DNA of 32,463 bases from Bacteroidales bacterium. GTDB lineage: Bacteria > Bacteroidota > Bacteroidia > Bacteroidales > Dysgonomonadaceae. Where the stretch lies: the NCBI GenBank assembly GCA_012838585.1, contig DUPB01000248.1:1-32463 (forward strand), written 5' to 3'. The notes under the pieces were generated by a model. That model was not told the DNA's origin. It saw only the letters and a program-made list of their open reading frames with translations, and searched no databases. The translations under genes were made by a program, and so were the position numbers. How positions within the stretch are numbered: position 1 is the stretch's first letter; each line of letters starts with the position of its first letter. Shown here one piece after another: positions 1-7,782 of the stretch.

Positions 1-120
1 ATGACGGCCATTCAGGCAGTGGCAGAGAATTTTACTCTGGGAGATAAGAATAACACGAAACCCTTCGAAGATAAGATCGATTCATTAATCAGTGAGTTGG
101 ATGATTATCTAAAGAGATAG
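1..120 (+). CDS. zapA: Probable cell division protein ZapA, C-terminal end (partial)
   Basis: The window opens inside a reading frame that ends with TAG at 118-120 and gives 39 residues ending in DDYLKR. The ATG at position 1 is in frame but is probably internal, because 39 residues is far shorter than ZapA (about 95-100 residues). The visible part is charged and helix-prone, fitting the C-terminal coiled-coil half of ZapA, which stabilises FtsZ filaments at mid-cell. The main support is gene order: in Bacteroidales zapA commonly lies just upstream of rny, as here. The fragment itself is too short for a firm family call, and another small coiled-coil protein is possible. Confidence 0.6.
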   Translation: MTAIQAVAENFTLGDKNNTKPFEDKIDSLISELDDYLKR

Positions 121-124
121 CGCA

Positions 125-285
125 TTGGTAACCTAAGCGTGGCTCTTAACTTGACCGCACCTTTTGTTTGCATGGAAAGTGATGCAGGCAATCGGGTGCG
201 ATTTTTTTTGGAATCAAGGGTAATATCCTCCCCCGGGTATAACGCGTATCGGAGTGCGGTTCGCCGCCGGGAGAGGATAAAAAAC
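125..285 (+). ncRNA. Structured RNA candidate between zapA and rny, possibly 6S RNA
   Basis: This segment has unusually strong pairing for a Bacteroidota intergenic region. Hairpin 1 spans 150-218: outer stem CTTGA/TCAAG (150-154 with 214-218), middle stem CGCACC/GGTGCG (156-161 with 195-200), inner stem TGCAT/ATGCA (169-173 with 182-186). Hairpin 2 spans 225-278: a 12-bp stem with one C-A mismatch, enclosing a small GCGG-TTCG-CCGC hairpin at 256-267. A competing long-range pairing joins 153-160 with 254-261. 6S RNA (ssrS) lies next to zapA in many bacteria, and the length of about 160 nt is suitable. The identity as 6S is an inference from position and shape; a 5' UTR element of rny is the main alternative. 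Confidence 0.45.
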
Positions 286-309
286 CATTTTAATTTAATA
301 ATACGCGAT

Positions 310-1839
310 ATGGAAATAGTGATAGGAATTATCGGTTTGATCGTCGGTGCAGCGATTGCATGGTACGTGACCGGTAAGATGGCCAATTCCCGCGCCCAGA
401 ATATTTTGAGCGATGCGGAGAAGGATGCGGAAGTGATAAAAAAGAAGATTTTGCTGGAGGCGAAGGAGGATGCTTTGGCCATGAAGACCGAAGCGGAAAA
501 GCAGGCCAACGCGCGAGCCGCGAAGCTTCAAAACAACGAGAACAGGCTGAAGCAGCGAGAGATGACCCTTAACCAGCGGCAAGAGGAGCTGAACAAAAAG
601 AATGCTGAAGTGGAGGAGGTACGGGCCAACTTGGTGAGTCAGCAAGAGTTCCTGGATAAGAAGGGAGCAGAGCTGGAGCGGGTGCACCGGCAGTCTGTCG
701 AGAGGCTGGAAACCATCTCCGGGCTTTCGGCAGAAGAGGCGAAAGAGCGTCTCGTGGAGTCATTAAAGGAGGAGGCCAAGGTCGATGCCCAGTCGTACGT
801 TAACGATATCATGGAAGATGCCCGGCTCTCTGCGAATAAGGAGGCGAAGCGGATTGTCGTTCAAGCGATTCAGCGGGTGGCGACAGAGACTTCCATCGAA
901 AATGCGGTCACGGTGTTTCACATCGATTCCGACGAGGTGAAGGGACGTATCATTGGCCGTGAGGGACGCAACATTAGGGCGTTGGAGGCAGCCACGGGTG
1001 TGGAGATCGTCGTTGACGACACCCCGGAGGCTATTGTTTTATCGGGATTCGATCCGGTACGACGCGAAATAGCCCGCCTCTCGCTTCATCAGCTGGTGGC
1101 TGATGGCCGCATACACCCTGCCCGCATTGAGGAGGTGGTGTCGAAGGTGAAGACTCAGATAGAGGAGGAGATCGTGGAGACTGGAAAACGAACCATGATC
1201 GACCTGGGGATTCATGGCCTGCACCCGGAGTTGATCCGGATGGTGGGGAAGATGAAGTACCGCTCTTCGTATGGGCAGAACCTGCTGCAGCACTCCCGTG
1301 AGACGGCCAACCTGTGCGCGATCATGGCCGCGGAGCTGGGATTGAACCCCAAGAGGGCGAAACGCGCCGGTCTGCTACACGATATCGGTAAGGTGCCAGA
1401 CGACGAGCCGGAATTGCCGCACGCGATTCTGGGGATGAAACTGGCAGAGAAGTACAAGGAGAAGCCGGATATCTGCAACGCTATCGGTGCACACCACGAT
1501 GAGGTGGAGATGACCACCCTTCTGGCACCTATCGTGCAGGTGTGCGACGCCATCTCGGGCGCCCGCCCGGGGGCACGGCGTGAGATCGTGGAGGCGTACA
1601 TCAAGCGGTTGAACGACTTGGAGCAGCTAGCGCTCTCTTATCCCGGCGTGGTGAAGACCTACGCGATACAGGCGGGTCGTGAGCTCCGCGTGATCGTGGG
1701 TGCCGACAAGATTGACGATAAGGATACCGAGAAACTTTCGGCTGAAATCGCCCGGGAGATACAGACCGAGATGACCTATCCCGGTCAGGTGAAGATCACG
1801 GTGATTCGCGAAACGCGTGCCGTGAGTTACGCGAAATAA
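310..1839 (+). CDS. rny: Ribonuclease Y
   Basis: A 509-residue membrane-anchored endoribonuclease that starts bulk mRNA decay by cutting single-stranded RNA. Order of parts: an N-terminal membrane helix (about residues 2-22, [20 protein letters not shown]), a long Ala/Glu/Lys-rich coiled coil to about residue 195, a KH domain around residues 200-265 with the [10 protein letters not shown] loop near residue 211, and an HD phosphohydrolase domain with His328 (QHSRE) and the His357-Asp358 pair (LLHDIGK) that binds the catalytic metal. The length matches Bacteroidales RNase Y. The start is placed at 310 because the protein then begins with the membrane anchor. The frame stays open up to 139, but that upstream part encodes no family sequence and overlaps the structured RNA. 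Confidence 0.96.
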   Translation: MEIVIGIIGLIVGAAIAWYVTGKMANSRAQNILSDAEKDAEVIKKKILLEAKEDALAMKTEAEKQANARAAKLQNNENRLKQREMTLNQRQEELNKKNAEVEEVRANLVSQQEFLDKKGAELERVHRQSVERLETISGLSAEEAKERLVESLKEEAKVDAQSYVNDIMEDARLSANKEAKRIVVQAIQRVATETSIENAVTVFHIDSDEVKGRIIGREGRNIRALEAATGVEIVVDDTPEAIVLSGFDPVRREIARLSLHQLVADGRIHPARIEEVVSKVKTQIEEEIVETGKRTMIDLGIHGLHPELIRMVGKMKYRSSYGQNLLQHSRETANLCAIMAAELGLNPKRAKRAGLLHDIGKVPDDEPELPHAILGMKLAEKYKEKPDICNAIGAHHDEVEMTTLLAPIVQVCDAISGARPGARREIVEAYIKRLNDLEQLALSYPGVVKTYAIQAGRELRVIVGADKIDDKDTEKLSAEIAREIQTEMTYPGQVKITVIRETRAVSYAK

Positions 1840-1858
1840 TAAGAAGTAACTATAAACC

Positions 1859-1897
1859 ATCGACCCCGCTTGTTAGTTGTGATCAGGCGGGGTCGAT
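1859..1897 (+). terminator. Hairpin terminator after rny
   Basis: An 11-bp perfect inverted repeat, ATCGACCCCGC (1859-1869) with GCGGGGTCGAT (1887-1897) and a 17-nt loop, starts 20 bases after the rny stop codon. It is followed by AAGTTTTGTA, a short T-rich stretch. This suits intrinsic termination of rny. The loop is longer than usual. Confidence 0.65.
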
Positions 1898-1943
1898 AAG
1901 TTTTGTACAGTTATTACTGTTAGGCTGTAAGCCAATGAAAGGG

Positions 1944-1973
1944 CCGTGAACCGTTACACTACTTGGTTCGCGG
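1944..1973. terminator. Second hairpin between convergent rny and GH57 genes
   Basis: CCGTGAACC (1944-1952) pairs with GGTTCGCGG (1965-1973), 9 bp with one mismatch. The plus strand continues with TTCTTATTT, and the minus-strand GH57 gene stops at 1977, directly beside it. It probably acts as a shared, bidirectional terminator between the two convergent transcription units. The T-run is poor in the minus direction. Confidence 0.5.
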
Positions 1974-1976
1974 TTC

Positions 1977-3356
1977 TTATTTCTCCGGCTCTTTTTTTAC
2001 CGGTGCTTTTTTTGGCTGTTCCTTTTTCACCGGTGCTTTTTTCGTCGACTTCTCGACCAGCTGCTCCTCGTTGCTGCTTAACACCGTTTTTAGCTTTGTC
2101 TGCAGCTTCTTGATCTCCATCTCCTGATTGTGGATGGTAGTCAGCAACGCGTTGAGCTCCTCGTTGCCAACCGTGTCAGGATACTGTGCTTTTACCCGGA
2201 CGATAAAGTCGCTCAGCACGTTCATGTAGTTATTGAACGCATCGTAAGGTGACATGTAGGGGCTAAACTGGCTTTCGCCGCTCCCGAAATGCTTGGTAGA
2301 CATGTAATGGAAGTGGTCGCTGGTCTGCAAGTAGATCCAATCTTGCTTGAGCCGCCTATCGGTGCAGAGGCGCACCCGCTCACCCACTTCGTAGAGGGCG
2401 TTTAGCGCGCTTTTTTGCAGTTCGTTGCCTAACCACGCGCTCACGTCACGTTCTTCATCAGCCCATGAGATGGTATTCGGCACGCTCAGCGTACCAATCG
2501 GCTTCAGCTTGTCCAGCGCCTCTGAGGGGGTGACAAACCCGATTCCCTTTTCTTCCGCGAACCTGGGCAGTGCCTTCATGAACTCGAAGATACCGCTGTG
2601 GGCCGGCTGCAGGTTACCAAACGTCTCGTAATTCATAAAGAGGTTAATCACCTGCTCCTCCTTTGGGGTGGCCGCGATCCAGGCAATGTACTTGTCAGCG
2701 GTGAGGGGGTACTCGCTCCAGCCGTAGTTCGAAAAACGGTAGGCGATGTCGTCGCTAAAGCGGCTGTTCTTGAGCAGCAACTTTAGTTTCGGGGTATTCT
2801 CTGCCTGGTAAACGTAGTTGGGGCTTTTCCACCCGAGGACGTGCTTGGCTCCCTCGGTAATCATCTTGGTGAACCCCATATCGAACACGGTCTCGGCAAT
2901 GTCGTCGGAGTAGATAAGCTCCGTGTTGCGGAACACGGTTGGTTTTTGACCAAACAGCATCTCGATGCGACTGGCGTGATGTTTGACCTGTGCTTGGAAC
3001 TCCTCCGGATCGAAAAGGCTGGCCAGCGAGTGAGCGTAGGTCTCTGCCAGGAACTCAACCTGCCCGGTTTTGCTCAATTCCCGGAACCCGTCGATTATCT
3101 CGGGGGTGTAAATTTCCATCTGTTCCAGCGCTACTCCCGATATGGAGAACGCCACCTTGAACTTCCCTTTATACTGATTGATTAGGTCGAGCAACATCCG
3201 GTTAGCCGGTATGAAGGAGCGGGCGGCTATCTGTTGCAAAATCTCCTCGTTGGCAAAATCATCGTAGTAGTAGTGATCATTGCCAATATTGAAAAAACGG
3301 TACCTTTTTAGTCGAAAGGGTTGGTGCACTTGAAAGTAAAAGCAAATATTCTTCAT
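1977..3356 (-). CDS. GH57 alpha-amylase-like protein, catalytic Asp replaced by Asn
   Basis: 459 residues of the GH57 (beta/alpha)7-barrel family, whose active members hydrolyse or rearrange alpha-1,4-glucans. Visible conserved regions are HQP at residues 11-13, the QVEFLAETYAHS region at 99-110, NTELIY at 144-149 containing the expected nucleophile Glu146, and MNYETFG at 241-247. In active GH57 alpha-amylases that last motif reads MDYETFG and its Asp is the proton donor; here residue 242 is Asn (codon AAT, plus-strand 2631-2633). Inactive alpha-amylase-like GH57 homologues are known, so a binding or regulatory role is possible. The last 30 or so residues are a Lys/Pro-rich tail with a repeated KKAPVKKE unit. 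It is the third gene of the glucan operon, 21 bases after the glycosyltransferase gene. No signal peptide, so cytoplasmic. Confidence 0.9.
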   Translation of the reverse strand: MKNICFYFQVHQPFRLKRYRFFNIGNDHYYYDDFANEEILQQIAARSFIPANRMLLDLINQYKGKFKVAFSISGVALEQMEIYTPEIIDGFRELSKTGQVEFLAETYAHSLASLFDPEEFQAQVKHHASRIEMLFGQKPTVFRNTELIYSDDIAETVFDMGFTKMITEGAKHVLGWKSPNYVYQAENTPKLKLLLKNSRFSDDIAYRFSNYGWSEYPLTADKYIAWIAATPKEEQVINLFMNYETFGNLQPAHSGIFEFMKALPRFAEEKGIGFVTPSEALDKLKPIGTLSVPNTISWADEERDVSAWLGNELQKSALNALYEVGERVRLCTDRRLKQDWIYLQTSDHFHYMSTKHFGSGESQFSPYMSPYDAFNNYMNVLSDFIVRVKAQYPDTVGNEELNALLTTIHNQEMEIKKLQTKLKTVLSSNEEQLVEKSTKKAPVKKEQPKKAPVKKEPEK

Positions 3357-3377
3357 ACGATTTATTATTTGTATCTG

Positions 3378-4637
3378 TCATGAAACGAGACTGTCATATA
3401 TCTTCCGGATCTTGAGACCGGCATCTTCCCACTTGATGTTGTCCACCTCCCGTTTGCCCTCCACCTTCAGGTGTTCGGCCATGGCGGGGTAGGTGCATAT
3501 GGAGTAGATGGCATCGGCCATCGAATCCACGTCCCAGTAGTCGGTTTTTATCACGTTGGTCAGGATCTCCGAGCAGCCCGACTGGTAGGAGATGATGCTT
3601 GGCACGTTGCATTGCATCGCTTCGAGGGGCGAGATGCCGAAGGGTTCCGACACCGAGGGCATGACGTAGACATCGCTCGACTTGAGCAACTCGTACACCT
3701 GTTTTCCGCGTAGGAAGCCGGTGAAGTGGAACTTATGCGCGATGCCACGATCGGCCACCAGCGCGATCATCTCATCCATCATATCGCCGCTGCCTGCCAT
3801 CACGAACCGGATATGGTCGGTTTTCTGAATCACCTGCGTCGCCGCGTCCACGAAGAACTCGGGTCCCTTTTGCATGGTGATGCGTCCCAAGAAGGTGACC
3901 ACTTTCTCGGGCACTCCCGAGATGCGCTCGATCGCTTCGATATCTGGGCTGAGCGGCTCTACCGCGTTGTGCACGGCGGTCACTTTCCAGTGCGGTTGAT
4001 GGTAGTTCTCAATCACGATACGCCGCGTGTGCTCGCTTACGCAGATGATGTGGTCGCAGTTGTCCATCCCGTTTTTTTCGATTCCGTACACGGTGGGATT
4101 CGGTTTCCCCCGGCTACGGTCGAACTCGGTGGCGTGCACGTGGATGACTACCGGCTTACCCGATACACTCTTCGCGTGAAGCCCGGCGGGGTACGTTAGC
4201 CAGTCGTGCGCGTGAATCACGTCGAAGTCGTACGCGCGTGCGATTACCCCTGCCACGATGGAGTAGTTGTTGGTCTCCTCCAGTATGTTCTGCGGGTATC
4301 TACCCGAGAACTCGATACACCCCATGTCGTTGGTGTGCATGTAGTTGAAGTCGGCGTAGATGTTGTCCCTCAGGCGGTAGTACTCGTTGGGGTCCATGTA
4401 CTTCTCGAACCTCGACTTCACCGTTTCCGGTGCCACGTCGCGCCAGACGATGGGAGTGTTGTTGGCCCCGATGATCTTCATGAAACTCTGGTCTTCGTCA
4501 CCCGAGGGTTTTGGAATCACGAAAATGAGTTCCAGGTCTTCCTGTTTGGCCATGCCTTTCGTCATTCCGTAACTCGCGGTTCCCAGTCCTCCCAGGATAT
4601 GTGGCGGGAATTCCCAACCAAACATTAGTGCTCTCAT
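3378..4637 (-). CDS. Glycosyltransferase, glycogen synthase-like (GT-B fold)
   Basis: 419 residues of a two-domain GT-B glycosyltransferase. The N-terminus carries FGWEFPPHILGGLGTA, the glycine-rich acceptor-side loop typical of glycogen synthase-like and GT4 enzymes. The C-terminal domain has FLGRITMQKGPEFF near residue 250 and the donor-binding EX7E motif EPFGISPLE with Glu331 and Glu339. In Bacteroidales this gene sits between a debranching enzyme and a GH57 gene and is usually annotated as glycogen synthase, adding glucose from a nucleotide sugar to alpha-glucan. Its start codon overlaps the stop of the debranching-enzyme gene by four bases (ATGA, 4634-4637), indicating translational coupling. 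No signal peptide, so cytoplasmic. The donor sugar and the exact GT family cannot be fixed by eye. Confidence 0.88.
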   Translation of the reverse strand: MRALMFGWEFPPHILGGLGTASYGMTKGMAKQEDLELIFVIPKPSGDEDQSFMKIIGANNTPIVWRDVAPETVKSRFEKYMDPNEYYRLRDNIYADFNYMHTNDMGCIEFSGRYPQNILEETNNYSIVAGVIARAYDFDVIHAHDWLTYPAGLHAKSVSGKPVVIHVHATEFDRSRGKPNPTVYGIEKNGMDNCDHIICVSEHTRRIVIENYHQPHWKVTAVHNAVEPLSPDIEAIERISGVPEKVVTFLGRITMQKGPEFFVDAATQVIQKTDHIRFVMAGSGDMMDEMIALVADRGIAHKFHFTGFLRGKQVYELLKSSDVYVMPSVSEPFGISPLEAMQCNVPSIISYQSGCSEILTNVIKTDYWDVDSMADAIYSICTYPAMAEHLKVEGKREVDNIKWEDAGLKIRKIYDSLVS

Positions 4638-6607
4638 GCGTTCGTAATTAAATGATGATCCAATTTTTCTTTATAGGGCTTCATAATCTTCTTCGCCCTT
4701 AGTAACTCGCCCACGCTCATGGCAAACGAGTAAGCACCGTGCGCGATGAAAGGCGGGTTGGGGTCGTAGAACTCAGAGATGGTTCCAATGCAATCGTTCT
4801 GCATCTGCCCCTCCATCTCCACCATGATCCGGTCGGTTAGGGATAACCCACTCATTTGAAATACGTTCAAGTACGCTTCAATATAGGCTCCCAGTAGCCA
4901 GGGGAAAGCCATCCCATTGAAGTAGGCCACTTTTTTCTCCTGCTCGTTACCGGCGTACCGGGGGTGAAACTTGTCGCTTTTCGGGGTCACGGTACGAATC
5001 CCGCGGGGTGTAAACAGTTCCTTGGTGACAAAGTCGAGAACCGCTTTTTTCTGGCTCCTCTCCAGCGGGGAGTAGGGGAGCGATACGGCGAAAATCATGT
5101 TGGGCCGTACGTCCGGGTCTTTAAAGGTACCATCCACGTAATCGTAGAGGTATCCCGCCTCGTTCAGGAAGATTTCCTTGAAGGAGTTACCAACGAGCCG
5201 TGCTCGTTTTTCAAACTCTTCGGCCAGCTTCTCCTCGCCCGCTTCGGTGGCCACCTCTTGAGCGAACTTGAGCGCGTTATACCACAGCGCGTTAAATTCC
5301 ACCAGGTACCCTGTCCTCGGGTTGACCGGTTTGTCGTCTATCGTGGCGTTCATCCAGCTGACCGCCACGTCGCGCCCGTATGTCAATAGCAGCCCGTTGT
5401 CACTATCTACCACCAGGTTGGGGTGTTTGCCCCCGGTGATATACTCGATCACCTCGTACAAGAAGGTGGGGTATTTTTCGTTGAACTCCTCTTTCCGTTC
5501 TTTCCAATACTGTTGGAGTGCCCATATTACCCATAGCAGCACATCGGGGTCTTCTACCTGCTTAAGGTAACCCTTAGAGGGTTTATCGGCCATGAAGTCA
5601 TGCAGGTGGGGGATGGCGCTGTCCATGATCCGCTCAAAATCGTTTGGCTTGTCCACCGCGATTGTACATCCCGGCAGGGCGATGAACTGGTCGCGTGCAC
5701 GCACCTTGAACCACGGGTACCCAGCCAGGAGGTAGCATTCATCCTGGGTGGGAATATAGTAAAACTGGTGGCTCGAGTTCTTCAAGCAGTTGTAGAAACT
5801 GGAGCGGGGTGTCCGCTTTTCTATCTCGAAATTAAACTCATCGGCAAGGGTTGAGGTATCTACCAGGATGTCTCCGGCAGAGAAGAGTATCTCTTCACCT
5901 TTTTCGATGGGCATCTCGAAGTAGCCCGGCACGTAGAGATCCTCGGTGTAGGTGTCGCCCCGCTGGAGGTCTTGCAGGTATTCGATGTTGCGATACCAGT
6001 CGGGGTAGTAGACGAACTCTGGCTTCTTGTTGAACTGCATGAACAGCTCTGGGTAGCCGAAGTACATGCAGGTGCTGATGCCATTCTCCACCTCGCGGTA
6101 GGATCTGTCTACCTGATCGTTTTCCTGGGTCAGTTGCGACGATTGGCGGAAGGCGAGGAACGGCTTGAAGCGGATGGTCGTGGGTGAATGCGCGTCCATC
6201 AGGATATACCGTATCATCAGCCGGTTCTCCTTGGAGGAGAACATGATCTCTTTCGATAAGATCACGCCACCTACCCGGTAGATGGTTTTCGGCACGCTGT
6301 CGCAGTTAAACTCGCGGATATATTTATGTCCTTTAGGGCTATATTCACCTCCCGAGTAGCGATGGATGCCAAGGTTAAACTCCGCCCCCCGTTGAATTAC
6401 CGTTTCGTCGAACGAGGAGAGGATAACGTGGTTCTCTTCATCTAGGTACGGCACGGGCATCACCAAGAGGCCTTGGTACTTGGTGGTGTTGCAGCCCGAT
6501 ATGGAAGTGTTTTGGTACGCTCCCTTACGGTTGGTCCTAAGTACGTTCCGATATAAGGAGTACTCGAGGTTTATCATTTGGTCTTTGTCGAATTTCAGAT
6601 AGTTCAT
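4634..6607 (-). CDS. Amylo-alpha-1,6-glucosidase (glycogen debranching enzyme)
   Basis: 657 residues. The N-terminal half (about 1-270) is the beta-rich GDE_N-type domain, with LRTNRKGAYQNTSISGCNT near the start. The C-terminal half is the (alpha/alpha)6 GDE_C domain, recognised by NPRTGYLVEFNALWYNAL around residues 428-445 and VAYFNGMAFPWLLGAYIEA near residue 580. The family removes alpha-1,6-linked glucose stubs during glycogen breakdown. It is the first gene of the operon, overlapping the glycosyltransferase start by four bases, so synthesis and breakdown functions are co-expressed. At residue 420 the sequence reads WMNA, where many debranching enzymes have WMDA; whether this matters is unknown. 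No signal peptide. The start at 6607 gives a normal family N-terminus. Confidence 0.92.
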   Translation of the reverse strand: MNYLKFDKDQMINLEYSLYRNVLRTNRKGAYQNTSISGCNTTKYQGLLVMPVPYLDEENHVILSSFDETVIQRGAEFNLGIHRYSGGEYSPKGHKYIREFNCDSVPKTIYRVGGVILSKEIMFSSKENRLMIRYILMDAHSPTTIRFKPFLAFRQSSQLTQENDQVDRSYREVENGISTCMYFGYPELFMQFNKKPEFVYYPDWYRNIEYLQDLQRGDTYTEDLYVPGYFEMPIEKGEEILFSAGDILVDTSTLADEFNFEIEKRTPRSSFYNCLKNSSHQFYYIPTQDECYLLAGYPWFKVRARDQFIALPGCTIAVDKPNDFERIMDSAIPHLHDFMADKPSKGYLKQVEDPDVLLWVIWALQQYWKERKEEFNEKYPTFLYEVIEYITGGKHPNLVVDSDNGLLLTYGRDVAVSWMNATIDDKPVNPRTGYLVEFNALWYNALKFAQEVATEAGEEKLAEEFEKRARLVGNSFKEIFLNEAGYLYDYVDGTFKDPDVRPNMIFAVSLPYSPLERSQKKAVLDFVTKELFTPRGIRTVTPKSDKFHPRYAGNEQEKKVAYFNGMAFPWLLGAYIEAYLNVFQMSGLSLTDRIMVEMEGQMQNDCIGTISEFYDPNPPFIAHGAYSFAMSVGELLRAKKIMKPYKEKLDHHLITNA

Positions 6608-6650
6608 CGCCGGGAAAATTAGAAGGGTTGGTTTCTGATAGAATACTTGC

Positions 6651-6681
6651 GAAAGATAATCAATAAAAGTTACTTCACAAA
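6651..6681 (-). promoter_or_regulatory. Candidate Bacteroidota promoter for the glycogen operon
   Basis: Read on the minus strand: TTTG (6681-6678), 19 bases, then TATCTTTC (6658-6651). This matches 11 of the 12 defined bases of the TTTG / TAnnTTTG consensus. It would give a leader of roughly 40 nt before the start at 6607. Confidence 0.4.
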
Positions 6682-6911
6682 CAAAATAATGGTTTTAATT
6701 AATGTGGTGGCTGCTTCGGAACCAGACTGTGTTGATTTTCAACTCTTCTCATCGTTTTTTTAAAGCCCTGCATTTTAAGCCCTTAATCGGTTTGCTTCAC
6801 CGTCTTACCCCATCGTTCACCCGCGTAATGTTGCTTCCTCGGTTTGTCGTAGTCTCTTCATGACCTCGTTATCCCATTTCCCAAAAGCATACGACCGCTT
6901 TCATGTGGAAT

Positions 6912-6945
6912 TTTGCTGCAGCCAAAAAATTTGTTTGTATTTTCG
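6912..6945 (+). promoter_or_regulatory. Candidate promoter for the rhomboid gene
   Basis: TTTG (6912-6915), 22 bases, then TATTTTCG (6938-6945), one mismatch from TAnnTTTG. Transcription would start near 6952, about 35 nt before the ATG at 6986, which supports that start codon over the upstream in-frame one. Confidence 0.35.
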
Positions 6946-6985
6946 CGATAGGTGGGTATTTGAATGGAATAGAAAGAAGCTTGCA

Positions 6986-7762
6986 ATGGATAGCAATGGC
7001 ATGAACCCTCCTTTGGGACCACTTTTTGAAAAGAAGCGTGCGTGGCTGGCGTTTTTGCCCTCTTTCGTTTGGGTGTCGTTGACCTGGGTTGCATTCGCGG
7101 TGGATCAAACCGGTGTTCTCGGTGGGAGTCTATTGCAGTGGGGCATTATGCCGCGGGAGTTGAGCGGGTTAAAGGGCATTTTGTTCTCCCCCTTTATTCA
7201 CTCGTCGCTCTCTCACGTCTGGTCCAACACCCTTCCCCTCCTGATCCTTACCTGGTTTCTCTTCTACTTTTACAGCAAGATCGCGTTTCGCGCATTCCTG
7301 TACATGTGGCTTATGAGCGGTTTGCTTACCTGGGGCATTGGCCGTGGCGTGTATCACGTGGGCGCGAGCGGGTTGGTCTTCGCGCTGTTGTTCTTCCTCT
7401 TTTTTAGCGGTTTACTTCGCAAGTACATCCCGCTGGTAGCCGTTTCGCTGGTGGTCGCCTTTATCTATGGAAGCACCATATGGAGCATCTTCCCGTTCAC
7501 CGAGTGGATCGATTCAACCATCTCCTGGGAGGGGCATCTCTCCGGCGCTATCAGCGGCTTCCTCCTCGCGATTATTTATCGCGATCAGGGGCCGCAAAAA
7601 CCGCTTCCTTTCTGGGAAGAGGAAGCGGTTGATGCTGATAATGAGATTGTTGCTAATATGGATGCGGATGCTAATGGCGATACCGATATCGATAGCTTGA
7701 TCGGCGATAAACGCCCAACCGATGATGATGCACCACTTCTTGAGGAGCCAAGGCAACGTTAG
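6986..7762 (+). CDS. Rhomboid-family intramembrane serine protease
   Basis: 258 residues, six or so membrane helices. The rhomboid dyad is visible: Ser128 in HVGASG (126-129 is GASG) and His184 in WEGHLSGAISG. The HSSLSHVWSN stretch near residue 75 corresponds to the conserved loop and helix 2 that form the oxyanion site. Rhomboids cut transmembrane substrates within the membrane; substrates are not predictable. The C-terminus (about 215-258) is a cytoplasmic tail very rich in Asp, Glu and Asn (DADNEIVANMDADANGDTD). The start is set at 6986, where family sequence begins shortly after; ATG at 7001 is an alternative. It converges on the large ribose-type operon with only 20 bases between stop codons. 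Confidence 0.9.
   Translation: MDSNGMNPPLGPLFEKKRAWLAFLPSFVWVSLTWVAFAVDQTGVLGGSLLQWGIMPRELSGLKGILFSPFIHSSLSHVWSNTLPLLILTWFLFYFYSKIAFRAFLYMWLMSGLLTWGIGRGVYHVGASGLVFALLFFLFFSGLLRKYIPLVAVSLVVAFIYGSTIWSIFPFTEWIDSTISWEGHLSGAISGFLLAIIYRDQGPQKPLPFWEEEAVDADNEIVANMDADANGDTDIDSLIGDKRPTDDDAPLLEEPRQR
7599..7630 (-). terminator. Terminator of the ribose-type operon, inside the rhomboid 3' end
   Basis: An 11-bp perfect inverted repeat (AACCGCTTCCT 7599-7609, AGGAAGCGGTT 7620-7630; 10-nt loop). Read on the minus strand the GC-rich stem is followed by a T-run (GCGGTTTTTGCGG), the form of an intrinsic terminator. No such T-run follows on the plus strand. It lies about 150 bases beyond the last stop codon of the minus-strand operon, within the coding sequence for the acidic tail of the convergent rhomboid gene. 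Confidence 0.6.
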
Positions 7763-7782
7763 CTATCCTTTTGCTTTCTCGA

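Larger units (their letters stand above)
6608..6985. other. Divergent intergenic region, glycogen operon / rhomboid gene
   Basis: About 380 bases between two divergently transcribed units. Promoter candidates for both directions are listed separately. The middle part (about 6700-6880) has no convincing coding frame, RNA gene or long repeat. An in-frame upstream ATG for the rhomboid gene at 6860 would add residues without family similarity. Confidence 0.6.

Noticed and set aside
139-309. Upstream in-frame extension of rny adding 57 residues
   Set aside because: The added residues precede the membrane anchor, show no family sequence and overlap the folded RNA; the ATG at 310 starts directly at the anchor.
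2841-3185. 114-codon open frame on the plus strand opposite the GH57 gene
   Set aside because: Antisense to conserved GH57 motifs; no family features.
4206-4628. 140-codon open frame on the plus strand opposite the glycosyltransferase
   Set aside because: It is antisense to a clear gene, lacks recognisable sequence and is explained by GC-rich codon use of the real gene.
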